From contig CM048847.1 of NCBI GenBank assembly GCA_026545225.1, positions 2,356,001 through 2,420,000 of the forward strand: DNA of 64,000 nucleotides, in the 5' to 3' direction. Numbering within the stretch: position 1 is the stretch's first letter; the number at the start of each line of letters is the position of its first letter. The translations under genes were made by a program, and so were the position numbers. Shown here one piece after another: positions 34,146-47,800 of the stretch. This stretch comes from Cornus controversa. Lineage: Eukaryota; Streptophyta; Magnoliopsida; Cornales; Cornaceae. The notes beneath the pieces were generated by a model that was not told where the DNA came from, searched no databases, and was given only the letters and a program-made list of their open reading frames with translations.

Positions 34146-37100
34146 AGTGTACGATTAGTATTATGGCACGACTTCTCTTGCAATGCGGTTTTCAAATCAA
34201 AACAACTCAAATGAAACAAGTTTAAAATGGTTGGTAGCTTGCTAATTGTTTCCTTTAGATGTCCAAACGGTCGAACTTGGAACAAAGCACCATACGGTTG
34301 TGATGAAGATCGGATTGACATGTTCGTCACTTCTTTTGGATGCTTTGATGGACTAATTTGGAAAAAAGAAACTTACGATTCTGATTATGGCACGACTTCT
34401 CAAGGAATGGGTTTTTGAATCAGAACAACTCAAACTAAACTTGTTTAAAATCCTCGATAGCTTGGGAATTGTTTCTTTTACTTTTCCAGATGGTTGAAGT
34501 TGGCATAGAGCACCATACAGTTGTGATCATTCATGAGTGCAGCAAGGAATTACTATTTTTGATTCAGGACATCCTGATGGTTGAATTTGGCATAAAGCAA
34601 TGTATAATTCTAAGTATGGCACGATTTCACGTGGATTGGACTTTTCGAATCATGACAAGTCAAACGAAACACGTTCGAAACCGTTCTTGTCATTCTCTAT
34701 TCTTCTGGATATCCAGATGGTCAATTCTAGCACAAAGCGCCATACGATTGTCGTCATGCTTGATTATTGCAAGCAATTGTTCTTTCGACTCAGAACAACT
34801 CAAACAAACACGGATGAAGATCGGATTGACATGCTCGTCGTTTCTTTGGGATGCTTTGATGGTTTCATTTAGAAAAAAGCAGCGTACGATTAGTATTATG
34901 GCACGACTTATCTTGGAATGCAGTTTTCAAATCAAAACAACTCAAATGAAACAAGTTTAAAATGGTTGGTAGCTTGCTAATTGTTTCCTTTAGATGTCCA
35001 AACGGTCGAACTTGGGACAAAGCACCATACGGTTGTGATGAAGATCGGATTGACATGTTCGTCACTTCTTTTGGATGCTTTGATGGTCTAATTTGGAAAA
35101 AAGAAACTTACGATTCTGATTATGGCACGACTTCTCAAGGAATGGGTTTTTGAATCAGAATAACTCAAACTAAACTTGTTTAAAATCCTCGATAGCTTGG
35201 GAATTGTTTCTTTTACTTTTCCAGATGGTTGAAGTTGGCATAGAGCACCATACGGTTGTGATCATTCATGACTGCAGCAAGGAATTACTATTTTTGATTC
35301 AGGACGTCCTGATGGTTGAATTTGGCATAAAGCAATGTATAATTCTAAGTATGGCACGATTTCACGTGGATTGGACTTTTCGAATCACGACAAGTCAAAC
35401 GAAACACGTTCGAAACCGTTCTTATCATTCTCTATTCTTTTGGATATCCAGATGGTCAATTCTAGCACAAAGCGCGATACGATTGTCGTCATGCTTGATT
35501 ATTGCAAGCAATTGTTCTTTCGACTCAGAACAACTCAAACAAACACGGATGAAGATCGGATTGACATGCTTGTCGTTTCTTTGGGATGCTTTGATGGTTT
35601 CATTTAGAAAAAAGCAGCATACGATTAGTATTATGGCACGACTTCTCTTGGAATGCGGTTTTCAAATCAAAACAACTCAAATGAAACAAGTTTAAAATGG
35701 TTGGTAGCTTGCTAATTGTTTCCTTTAGATGTCAAACGGTCGAACTTGGAACGAAGCACCATACGGTTGTGATGAAGATCGGATTGACATGTGTTCACTT
35801 CTTTTGGATGCTTTGATGGTCTAATTTGGAAAAAAGAAACTTACGATTCTGATTATTGCACGACTTCTCAAGGAATGGGTTTTTGAATCAGAATAACTCA
35901 AACTAAACTTGTTTAAAATCATCGATAGCTTGGGAATTGTTTCTTTTACTTGTCCAGGTGGTTGAAGTTGGCATAGAGCACTATACGGTTGTGATCATGC
36001 ATGAGTGCAGCATGGAATTACTCTTTTCGATTCAAGACGTCCTGATGGTTGAATTTGGCATAAAGCAACGTATAATTCTAGGTATGGCACGATTTCATGT
36101 GGATTGGGACTTTTCGAATCAGGACAAGTCAAACGAAACAAGTTCGAAGCCGTTGTTGTAATTCTCTATTCTTCTGGAAATCCAGATGGTCAATTCTAGC
36201 ACAAAGCGCCATACGGTTGTCGTCATGCCTGATTATTGCAAGCAATTGTTCTTTCAACTCAGAACAACTCAAACAAACATGGATGAAGATCGGATCGACA
36301 TGCTCATCATTTCTTTGGGACGCTTTGATGGTTTCATTTAGAAAAAAGCAGCGTACGATTAGTATTATGACACGACTTCTCTTGGAATGCGATTTTTGAA
36401 TCAAAACAACTCAAATGAAACAAGTTTAAAATGGTTGGTAGCTTGCTAATTGTTTCCTTTAGATGTCAAACGGTCGAACTTGGAACGAAGCACCATACGG
36501 TTGTGATGAAGATCGGATTGACATGTTGGTCACTTCTTTTGGATGCTTTGATGGTCTAATTTGGAAAAAAGAAACTTACGATTCTGATTATTGCACGACT
36601 TCTCAAGGAATGGGTTTTTGAATCAGAATAACTCAAACTAAACTTGTTTAAAATCATCGATAGCTTGGGAATTGTTTCTTTTACTTGTCCAGATGGTTGA
36701 AGTTGGCATAGAGCACCATACGGTTGTGATCATTCATGGGTGCAGCATGGAATTACTCTTTTCGATTCAGGACTTCCTGACGGTTGAATTTGGCATAAAG
36801 CAACGTATAATTCTAGGTATGGCACGATTTTACGTGGATTGGGACTTTTCGAATCAGGACAAGTCAAACGAAACAAGTTCAAAACCGTTCTTGTCATTCT
36901 CTATACTTCTGGACATCCTGATGGTCAATTCTAGCACAAAGCGCCATACGGTTGTCGTCATGCCTGATTATTGCAAGCAATTGTTCTTTCGACTCAGAAC
37001 AACTCAAACAAACACGGATGAAGATCGGATTGACATGCTCGTCGTTTCTTTGGGACGCTTTGATGGTTTCATTTAGAAAAAAGCAGCATACGATTAGTAT

Positions 37101-38869
37101 TATGGCACGACTTCTCTTGGAATGCGGTTTTCGAATCAAAACAACTCAAATGAAACAAGTTTAAATTGGTTGGTAGCTTGCTAATTGTTTCCTTTAGATG
37201 TCCAAACGGTCGAACTTGGAACAAAGCACCATACGGTTGTGATGAAGATCGGATTGACATGTTCGTCACTTCTTTTGGATGCTTTGATGGTCTAATTTGG
37301 AAAAAAGAAACTTACGATTCTGATTATGGCACGACTTCTCAAGGAATGGGTTTTTGAATCAGAACAACTCAAACTAAACTTGTTTCAAATCCTCGATAGC
37401 TTGGGAATTGTTTCTTTTACTTGTCCAGATGGTTGAAGTTGGCATAGAGCACCATACGGTTGTGAGCATTCATGAGTGCGGCAAGGAATTACTATTTTTG
37501 ATTCAGGACGTCCTGATGGTTGAATTTGGCATAAAGCAATGTATAATTCTAAGTATGGCACGATTTCACGTGGATTGGACTTTTCGAATCATGACAAGTC
37601 AAACGAAACACGTTCAAAACCGTTCTTGTCATTCTCTATTCTTCTGGATATCCAGATGGTCAATTCTAGCACAAAGCGCCATACGATTGTCGTCATGCTT
37701 GATTATTGCAATCAATTGTTCTTTCGACTCAGAACAACTCAAACAAATATTGATGAAGATCGGACCGACATGCTCGTCGTTTCTTTGGGACGCTTTGATG
37801 GTTTCATTTAGAAAAAAGCAGCGTACGATTAGTATTATGGCACGACTTCTCTTGGAATGCGGTTTTCAAATCAAAACAACTCAAATGAAACAAGTTTAAA
37901 ATGGTTGGTAGCTTGCTAATTGTTTCCTTTAGATGTCCAAACGGTCGAACTTGGAACAAAGCACCATACGGTTGTGATGAAGATCGGATTGACATGTTCG
38001 TCACTTCTTTTGGATGCTTTGATGGTCTAATTTGGAAAAAAGAAACTTACGATTCTGATTATGGCACGACTTCTCAAGGAATGGGTTTTTGAATCAGAAC
38101 AACTCAAACTAAACTTGTTTCAAATCCTCGATAGCTTGGGAATTGTTTCTTTTACTTGTCCAAATGGTTGAAGTTGGCATAGAGCACCATACGGTTGTGA
38201 TCATTCATGGGTGCAGCATGGAATTACTCTTTTCGATTCAAGACATCCTGACGGTTGAATTTGGCATAAAGCAACCTATAATTCTAGGTATGGCATGATT
38301 TCACGTGGATTGGACTTTTCGAATCATGACAAGTCAAACGAAACAAGTTTGAAATCGTTCTTGTCATTCTCTATTCTTCTGGACATCCAGATGGTCAATT
38401 CTAGCTCAAAGATGCCATACAGCTGTCGTCATGCCTGATTATTGCAAGCAATTGTTCTTTTCGACTCAGAACAACTCAAACAAACATGGATGAAGATCGG
38501 ATTGACATGCTCGTCGTTTCTTTGGGACGCTTTGATGGTTTCATTTAGAAAAAAGCAGCGTAGGATTAGTATTATGGCACGACTTCTCTTGGAATGCGGT
38601 TTTCGAATCAAAACAACTCAAATGAAACAAGTTTAAATTGGTTGGTAGCTTGCTAATTGTTTCCTTTAGATGTCCAAATAGTCGAACTTGGAACAAAGCA
38701 CCATACGGTTGTGATGAAGATCGGATTGACATGTTCGTCACTTCTTTTGGATGCTTTGATGGTCTAATTTGGAAAAAAGAAACTTACGATTCTGATTATG
38801 GCACGACTTCTCAAGAAATGGGTTTTTGAATCAGAACAACTCAAACTAAACTTGTTTAAAATCCTCGAT

Positions 38870-41820
38870 AGCTTGGGAATTGTTTCTTTTACTTTTCCAG
38901 ATGGTTGAAGTTGGCATAGAGCACCATACGGTTGTGATCATTCATGAGTGCAGCAAGGAATTACTATTTTTGATTCAGGACGTCCTGATGGTTGAATTTG
39001 GCATAAAGCAATGTATAATTCTAAGTATGGCACGATTTCACGTGGATTGGACTTTTCGAATCAGGACAAGTCAAACGAAACAAGTTCGAAACCGTTGTTC
39101 TCATTCTCTATTTTTCTGAACGTCCAGATGGTCAATTCTAGCACAAAGCGCCATACGGTTGTCGTCATGCCTGATTATTGCAAGCAATTGTTCTTTTCGA
39201 CTCAGAACAACTCAAACAAACATGGATGAAGATCGGATCGACATGCTCGTCATTTCTTTGGGACGCTTTGATGGTTTCATTTAGAAAAAAGCAGCGTACG
39301 ATTAGTATTATGGCACGACTTCTCTTGGAATGCAGTTTTCGAATCAAAACAACTCAAATGAAACAAGTTTAAATTGGTTGGTAGCTTGCTAATTGTTTCC
39401 TTTAGATGTCCAAACGGTCGAACTTGGAACAAAGCACCATACGGTTGTGATGAAGATCGGATTGACATGTTCGTCACTTCTTTTGGATGCTTTGATGGTC
39501 TAATTTGGAAAAAAGAAACTTACGATTCTGATTATGGCATGACTTCTCAAGGAATGGGTTTTTGAATCAGAACAACTCAAACTAAACTTGTTTCAAATCC
39601 TCGATAGCTTGGGAATTGTTTCTTTTACTTGTCCAGATGGTTGAAGTTGGCATAGAGCACCATACGGTTGTGATCATTCATGGGTGCAGCATGGAATTAC
39701 TCTTTTCGATTCAGGACATCCTGACGGTTGAATTTGGCATAAAGCAACGTATAATTCTAGGTATGGCACGATTTCACGTGGATTGGACTTTTCGAATCAT
39801 GACAAGTCAAACGAAACAAGTTTGAAACCGTTCTTGTCATTCTCTATTCTTCTGGACATCCAGATGGTCAATTCTAGCACAAAGCGCCATACGGTTGTCG
39901 TCGTGCCTGATTATTGCAAGCAATTGTTCTTTCCGACTCAGAACAACTCAAACAAACATGGATGAAGATTGGATTGACATGCTCGTCGTTTCTTTGGGAC
40001 GCTTTGATGGTTTCATTTAGAAAAAAGCAGCGTACGATTAGTATTATGGCACGACTTCTCTTGGAATGCGGTTTTCGAATCAAAACAACTCAAATGAAAC
40101 AAGTTTAAATTGGTTGGTAGCTTGCTAATTGTTTCCTTTAGATGTCCAAACGGTCAAACTTGGAACAAAGCACCATACGGTTGTGATGAAGATCGGATTG
40201 ACATGTTCGTCACTTCTTTTGGATGCTTTGATGGTCTAATTTGGAAAAAAGAAACTTACGATTCTGATTATGGCACGACTTCTCAAGGAATGGGTTTTTG
40301 AATCAGAACAACTCAAACTAAACTTGTTTAAAATCCTCGATAGCTTGGGAATTGTTTCTTTTACTTTTCCAGATGGTTGAAATTGGCATAGAGCACCATA
40401 CGGTTGTGATCATTCATGAGTGCAGTAAGTAATTACTATTTTTGATTCAGGACGTCCTGATGGTTGAATTTGGCATAAAGCAATGTATAATTCTAAGTAT
40501 GGCACGATTTCACGTGGATTGGACTTTTCGAATCAGGACAAGTCAAACGAAACAAGTTCGAAACCGTTGTTCTCATTCTCTATTTTTCTGAATGTCCAGA
40601 TGGTCAATTCTAGCACAAAGCGCCATACGGTTGTCGTCATGCCTGATTATTGCAAGCAATTGTTCTTTTCGACTCAGAACAACTCAAACAAACATGGATG
40701 AAGATCGGATCGACATGCTCGTCATTTCTTTGGGACGCTTTGATGGTTTCATTTAGAAAAAAGCAGCGTACGATTAGTATTATGGCACGACTTCTCTTGG
40801 AATGCAGTTTTCGAATCAAAACAACTCAAATGAAACAAGTTTAAATTGGTTGGTAGCTTGCTAATTGTTTCCTTTAGATGTCCAAACGGTCGAACTTGGA
40901 ACAAAGCACCATACGGTTGTGATGAAGATCGGATTGACAAGTTCGTCACTTCTTTTGGATGCTTTGATGGTCTAATTTGGAAAAAAGAAACTTACGATTC
41001 TGATTATGGCATGACTTCTCAAGGAATGGGTTTTTGAATCAGAACAACTCAAACTAAACTTGTTTCAAATCCTCGATAGCTTGGGAATTGTTTCTTTTAC
41101 TTGTCCAGATGGTTGAAGTTGGCATAGAGCACCATACGGTTGTGATCATTCATGGGTGCAGCATGGAATTACTCTTTTCGATTCAGGACATCCTGACGGT
41201 TGAATTTGGCATAAAGCAACGTATAATTCTAGGTATGGCACGATTTCACGTGGATTGGACTTTTCGAATCATGACAAGTCAAACGAAACAAGTTTGAAAC
41301 CGTTCTTGTCATTCTCTATTCTTCTGGACATCCAGATGGTCAATTCTAGCACAAAGCGCCATACGGTTGTCGTCGTGCCTGATTATTGCAAGCAATTGTT
41401 CTTTCCGACTCAGAACAACTCAAACAAACATGGATGAAGATCGGATTGACATGCTCGTCGTTTCTTTGGGACGCTTTGATGGTTTCATTTAGAAAAAAGC
41501 AGCGTACGATTAGTATTATGGCACGACTTCTCTTGGAATGCGGTTTTCGAATCAAAACAACTCAAATGAAACAAGTTTAAATTGGTTGGTAGCTTGCTAA
41601 TTGTTTCCTTTAGATGTCCAAACGGTCAAACTTGGAACAAAGCACCATACGGTTGTGATGAAGATCGGATTGACATGTTCGTCACTTCTTTTGGATGCTT
41701 TGATGGTCTAATTTGGAAAAAAGAAACTTACGATTCTGATTATGGCACGACTTCTCAAAGAATGGGTTTTTGAATCAGAACAACTCAAACTAAACTTGTT
41801 TAAAATCCTCGATAGCTTGG
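38870..41820. repeat. Two-unit higher-order repeat, 1,472 bp
   Basis: Two adjacent copies of a two-unit block recur 1,472 bp apart. Matching positions include 39011/40483, 39277/40749, 39616/41088 and 40110/41582. They share rare variants such as CTATTTTTCTGAA, TTCTTTCCGACTC and CGTCGTGCCTGATT. A third copy lies at about 44780-46250, inside the 5.15-kb repeat, showing exchange between repeat families. Borders approximate. Confidence 0.7.
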
Positions 41821-41840
41821 GAATTGTTTCTTTTACTTGT

Positions 41841-44800
41841 CCAGGTGGTTGAAGTTGGCATAGAGCACCATACGGATGTGATCATGCATGAGTGCAGCAT
41901 GGAATTACTCTTTTCGATTCAAGACGTCCTGATGGTTGAATTTGGCATAAAGCAACGTATAATTCTAGGTATGGCATGATTTCATGTGGATTGGGACTTT
42001 TCGAATTATGACAAGTCAAACGAAACACGTTCGAAACCGTTCTTGTCATTCTCTATTCTTCTGGATATCCAGATGGTCAATTCTAGCACAAAGCGCCATA
42101 GGATTGTCGTCATGCTTGATTATTGCAAGCAATTGTTCTTTCGACTCAGAACAACTCAAACAAACACGGATGAAGATCGGATTGACATGCTCGTCGTTTC
42201 TTTGGGATGCTTTGATGGTTTCATTTAGAAAAAAGCAGCGTACGATTAGTATTATGGCACGACTTATCTTGGAATGCAGTTTTCAAATCAAAACAACTCA
42301 AATGAAACAAGTTTAAAATGGTTGGTAGCTTGCTAATTGTTTCCTTTAGATGTCCAAACGGTCGAACTTGGGACAAAGCACCATACGGTTGTGATGAAGA
42401 TCGGATTGACATGTTCGTCACTTCTTTTGGATGCTTTGATGGTCTAATTTGGAAAAAAGAAACTTACGATTCTGATTATGGCACGACTTCTCAAGGAATG
42501 GGTTTTTGAATCAGAATAACTCAAACTAAACTTGTTTAAAATCCTCGATAGCTTGGGAATTGTTTCTTTTACTTTTCCAGATGGTTGAAGTTGGCATAGA
42601 GCACCATACGGTTGTGATCATTCATGAGTGCAGCAAGGAATTACTATTTTTGATTCAGGACGTCCTGATGGTTGAATTTGGCATAAAGCAATGTATAATT
42701 CTAAGTATGGCACGATTTCACGTGGATTGGACTTTTGGAATCACGACAAGTCAAACGAAACACGTTCGAAACCGTTCTTGTCATTCTCTATTCTTTTGGA
42801 TATCCAGATGGTCAATTCTAGCACAAAGCGCCATACGATTGTCGTCATGCTTGATTATTGCAAGCAATTGTTCTTTCGACTCAGAACAACTCAAACAAAC
42901 ACGGATGAAGATCGGATTGACATGCTTGTCGTTTCTTTGGGATGCTTTGATGGTTTCATTTAGAAAAAAGCAGCGTACGATTAGTATTATGGCACGACTT
43001 CTCTTGGAATGCGGTTTTCAAATCAAAACAACTCAAATGAAACAAGTTTAAAATGGTTGGTAGCTTGCTAATTGTTTCCTTTAGATGTCAAACGGTCGAA
43101 CTTGGAACGAAGCACCATACGGTTGTGATGAAGATCGGATTGACATGTTCGTCACTTCTTTTGGATGCTTTGATGGTCTAATTTGGAAAAAAGAAACTTA
43201 CGATTCTGATTATTGCACGACTTCTCAAGGAATGGGTTTTTGAATCAGAATAACTCAAACTAAACTTGTTTAAAATCATCGATAGCTTGGGAATTGTTTC
43301 TTTTACTTGTCCAGGTGGTTGAAGTTGGCATAGAGCACCATACGGTTGTGATCATGCATGAGTGCAGCATGGAATTACTCTTTTCGATTCAAGACGTCCT
43401 GATGGTTGAATTTGGCATAAAGCAACGTATAATTCTAGGTATGGCACGATTTCATGTGGATTGGGACTTTTCGAATCAGGACAAGTCAAACGAAACAAGT
43501 TCGAAGCCGTTGTTGTAATTCTCTATTCTTCTGGAAATCCAGATGGTCAATTCTAGCACAAAGCGCCATACGGTTGTCGTCATGCCTGATTATTGCAAGC
43601 AATTATTCTTTCGACTCAGAACAACTCAAACAAACATGGATGAAGATCGGATCGACATGCTCATCATTTCTTTGGGACGCTTTGATGGTTTCATTTAGAA
43701 AAAAGCAGCGTACGATTAGTATTATGACACGACTTCTCTTGGAATGCGATTTTTGAATCAAAACAACTCAAATGAAACAAGTTTAAAATGGTCGGTAGCT
43801 TGCTAATTGTTTCCTTTAGATGTCCAAGGGTCGAATTTCGAACAAAGCACCATACGGTTGTGATGAAGATCGGATTGACATGTTCGTCACTTCTTTTGGA
43901 TGCTTTGATGGTCTGATTTAGAAAAAAGAAACTTACGATTCTGATTATGGCATGACTTCTCAAGGAATGGGTTTTTGAATCAGAACAACTCAAACTAAAC
44001 TCGTTTAAAATCATCGATAGCTTGGGAATTGTTTCTTTTACTTGTCCAGATGGTTGAAGTTGGCATAGAGCACCATACGGTTGTGATCATTCATGGGTGC
44101 AGCATGGAATTACTCTTTTCGATTCAGGACTTCCTGACGGTTGAATTTGGCATAAAGCAACGTATAATTCTAGGTATGGCACGATTTTACGTGGATTGGA
44201 CTTTTCGAATCAGGACAAGTCAAACGAAACAAGTTCAAAACCGTTCTTGTCATTCTCTATACTTCTGGACATCCTGATGGTCAATTCTAGCACAAAGCGC
44301 CATACGGTTGTCGTCATGCCTGATTATTGCAAGCAATTGTTCTTTCGACTCAGAACAACTCAAACAAACACGGATGAAGATCCGATTGACATGCTCGTCG
44401 TTTCTTTGGGACGCTTTGATGGTTTCATTTAGAAAAAAGCAGCGTACGATTAGTATTATGGCACGACTTCTCTTGGAATGCGGTTTTCGAATCAAAACAA
44501 CTCAAATGAAACAAGTTTAAATTGGTTGGTAGCTTGCTAATTGTTTCCTTTAGATGTCCAAACGGTCGAATTTGGAACAAAGCACCATACGGTTGTGATG
44601 AAGATCGGATTGACATGTTCGTCACTTCTTTTGGATGCTTTGATGGTCTAATTTGGAAAAAAGAAACTTACGATTCTGATTATGGCACGACTTCTCAAGG
44701 AATGGGTTTTTGAATCAGAATAACTCAAACTAAACTTGTTTAAAATCCTCGATAGCTTGGGAATTGTTTCTTTTACTTTTCCAGATGGTTGAAGTTGGCA

Positions 44801-47800
44801 TAGAGCACCATACGGTTGTGATCATTCATGAGTGCAGCAAGGAATTACTATTTTTGATTCAGGACGTCCTGATGGTTGAATTTGGCATAAAGCAATGTAT
44901 AATTCTAAGTATGGCACGATTTCACGTGGATTGGACTTTTTGAATCAGGACAAGTCAAACGAAACAAGTTCGAAACCGTTGTTCTCATTCTCTATTTTTC
45001 TGAACGTCCAGATGGTCAATTCTAGCACAAAGCGCCATACGGTTGTCGTCATGCCTGATTATTGCAAGCAATTGTTCTTTTCGACTCAGAACAACTCAAA
45101 CAAACATGGATGAAGATCGGATCGACATGCTCGTCATTTCTTTGGGACGCTTTGATGGTTTCATTTAGAAAAAAGCAGCGTACGATTAGTATTATGGCAC
45201 GACTTCTCTTGGAATGCAGTTTTCGAATCAAAACAACTCAAATGAAACAAGTTTAAATTGGTTGGTAGCTTGCTAATTGTTTCCTTTAGATGTCCAAACG
45301 GTCGAACTTGGAACAAAGCACCATACGGTTGTGATGAAGATCGGATTGACATGTTCGTCACTTCTTTTGGATGCTTTGATGGTCTAATTTGGAAAAAAGA
45401 AACTTACGATTCTGATTATGGCATGACTTCTCAAGGAATGGGTTTTTGAATCAGAACAACTCAAACTAAACTTGTTTCAAATCCTCGATAGCTTGGGAAT
45501 TGTTTCTTTTACTTGTCCAGATGGTTGAAGTTGGCATAGAGCACCATACGGTTGTGATCATTCATGGGTGCAGCATGGAATTACTCTTTTCGATTCAGGA
45601 CATCCTGACGGTTGAATTTGGCATAAAGCAACGTATAATTCTAGGTATGGCACGATTTCACGTGGATTGGACTTTTCGAATCATGACAAGTCAAACGAAA
45701 CAAGTTTGAAACCGTTCTTGTCATTCTCTATTCTTCTGGACATCCAGATGGTCAATTCTAGCACAAAGCGCCATACGGTTGTCGTCGTGCCTGATTATTG
45801 CAAGCAATTGTTCTTTCCGACTCAGAACAACTCAAACAAACATGGATGAAGATCGGATTGACATGCTCGTCGTTTCTTTGGGACGCTTTGATGGTTTCAT
45901 TTAGAAAAAAGCAGCGTACGATTAGTATTATGGCACGACTTCTCTTGGAATGCGGTTTTCGAATCAAAACAACTCAAATGAAACAAGTTTAAATTGGTTG
46001 GTAGCTTGCTAATTGTTTCCTTTAGATGTCCAAACGGTCAAACTTGGAACAAAGCACCATACGGTTGTGATGAAGATTGGATTGACATGTTCGTCACTTC
46101 TTTTGGATGCTTTGATGGTCTAATTTGGAAAAAAGAAACTTACGATTCTGATTATGGCACGACTTCTCAAGGAATGGGTTTTTGAATCAGAACAACTCAA
46201 ACTAAACTTGTTTAAAATCCTCGATAGCTTGGGAATTGTTTCTTTTACTTTTCCAGATGGTTGAAATTGGCATAGAGCACCATACGGTTGTGATCATTCA
46301 TGAGTGCAGTAAGTAATTACTATTTTTGATTCAGGACGTCCTGATGGTTGAATTTGGCATAAAGCAATGTATAATTCTAAGTATGGCACGATTTCACGTG
46401 GATTGGACTTTTTGAATCATGACAAGTCAAACGAAACAAGTTCGAAACCGTTCTTGTCATTCTCTATTCTTCTGGACATCCAGATGGTCAATTCTAGCAC
46501 AAAGCGCCATACGATTGTCGTCATGCTTGATTATTGCAAGCAATTGTTCTTTCGACTCAGAACAACTCAAACAAACACGGATGAAGATCGGATTGACATG
46601 CTCGTCGTTTCTTTGGGATGCTTTGATGGTTTCTTCTAGAAAAAAGCAGCGTACGATTAGTATTATGGCACGACTTCTCTTGCAATGCGGTTTTCAAATC
46701 AAAACAACTCAAATGAAACAAGTTTAAAATGGTTGGTAGCTTGCTAATTGTTTCCTTTAGATGTCCAAATGGTCGAACTTGGAACAAAGCACCATACGGT
46801 TGTGATGAAGATCGGATTGACATGTTCGTCACTTCTTTTGGATGCTTTGATGGTCTAATTTGGAAAAAAGAAACTTACGATTCTGATTATGGCACGACTT
46901 CTCAAGGAATGGGTTTTTGAATCAGAATAACTCAAACTAAACTTGTTTAAAATCATCGATAGCTTGGGAATTGTTTCTTTTACTTGTCCAGGTGGTTGAA
47001 GTTGGCATAGAGCACCATACGGATGTGATCATGCATGAGTGCAGCATGGAATTACTCTTTTCGATTCAAGACGTCCTGATGGTTGAATTTGGCATAAAGC
47101 AACGTATAATTCTAGGTATGGCACGATTTCATGTGGATTGGGACTTTTCGAATCATGACACGTCAAACGAAACACGTTCGAAACCGTTCTTGTCATTCTC
47201 TATTCTTCTGGATATCCAGATGGTCAATTCTAGCACAAAGCGCCATACGATTGTCGTCATGCTTGATTATTGCAAGCAATTGTTCTTTCGACTCAGAACA
47301 ACTCAAACAAACACGGATGAAGATCGGATTGACATGCTCGTCGTTTCTTTGGGATGCTTTGATGGTTTCATTTAGAAAAAAGCAGCGTACGATTAGTATT
47401 ATGGCACGACTTATCTTGGAATGCAGTTTTCAAATCAAAACAACTCAAATGAAACAAGTTTAAAATGGTTGGTAGCTTGCTAATTGTTTCCTTTAGATGT
47501 CCAAACGGTCGAACATGGGACAAAGCACCATACGGTTGTGATGAAGATCGGATTGACATGTTCGTCACTTCTTTTGGATGCTTTGATGGTCTAATTTGGA
47601 AAAAAGAAACTTACGATTCTGATTATGGCACGACTTCTCAAGGAATGGGTTTTTGAATCAGAATAACTCAAACTAAACTTGTTTAAAATCCTCGATAGCT
47701 TGGGAATTGTTTCTTTTACTTTTCCAGATGGTTGAAGTTGGCATAGAGCACCATACGGTTGTGATCATTCATGAGTGCAGCAAGGAATTACTATTTTTGA

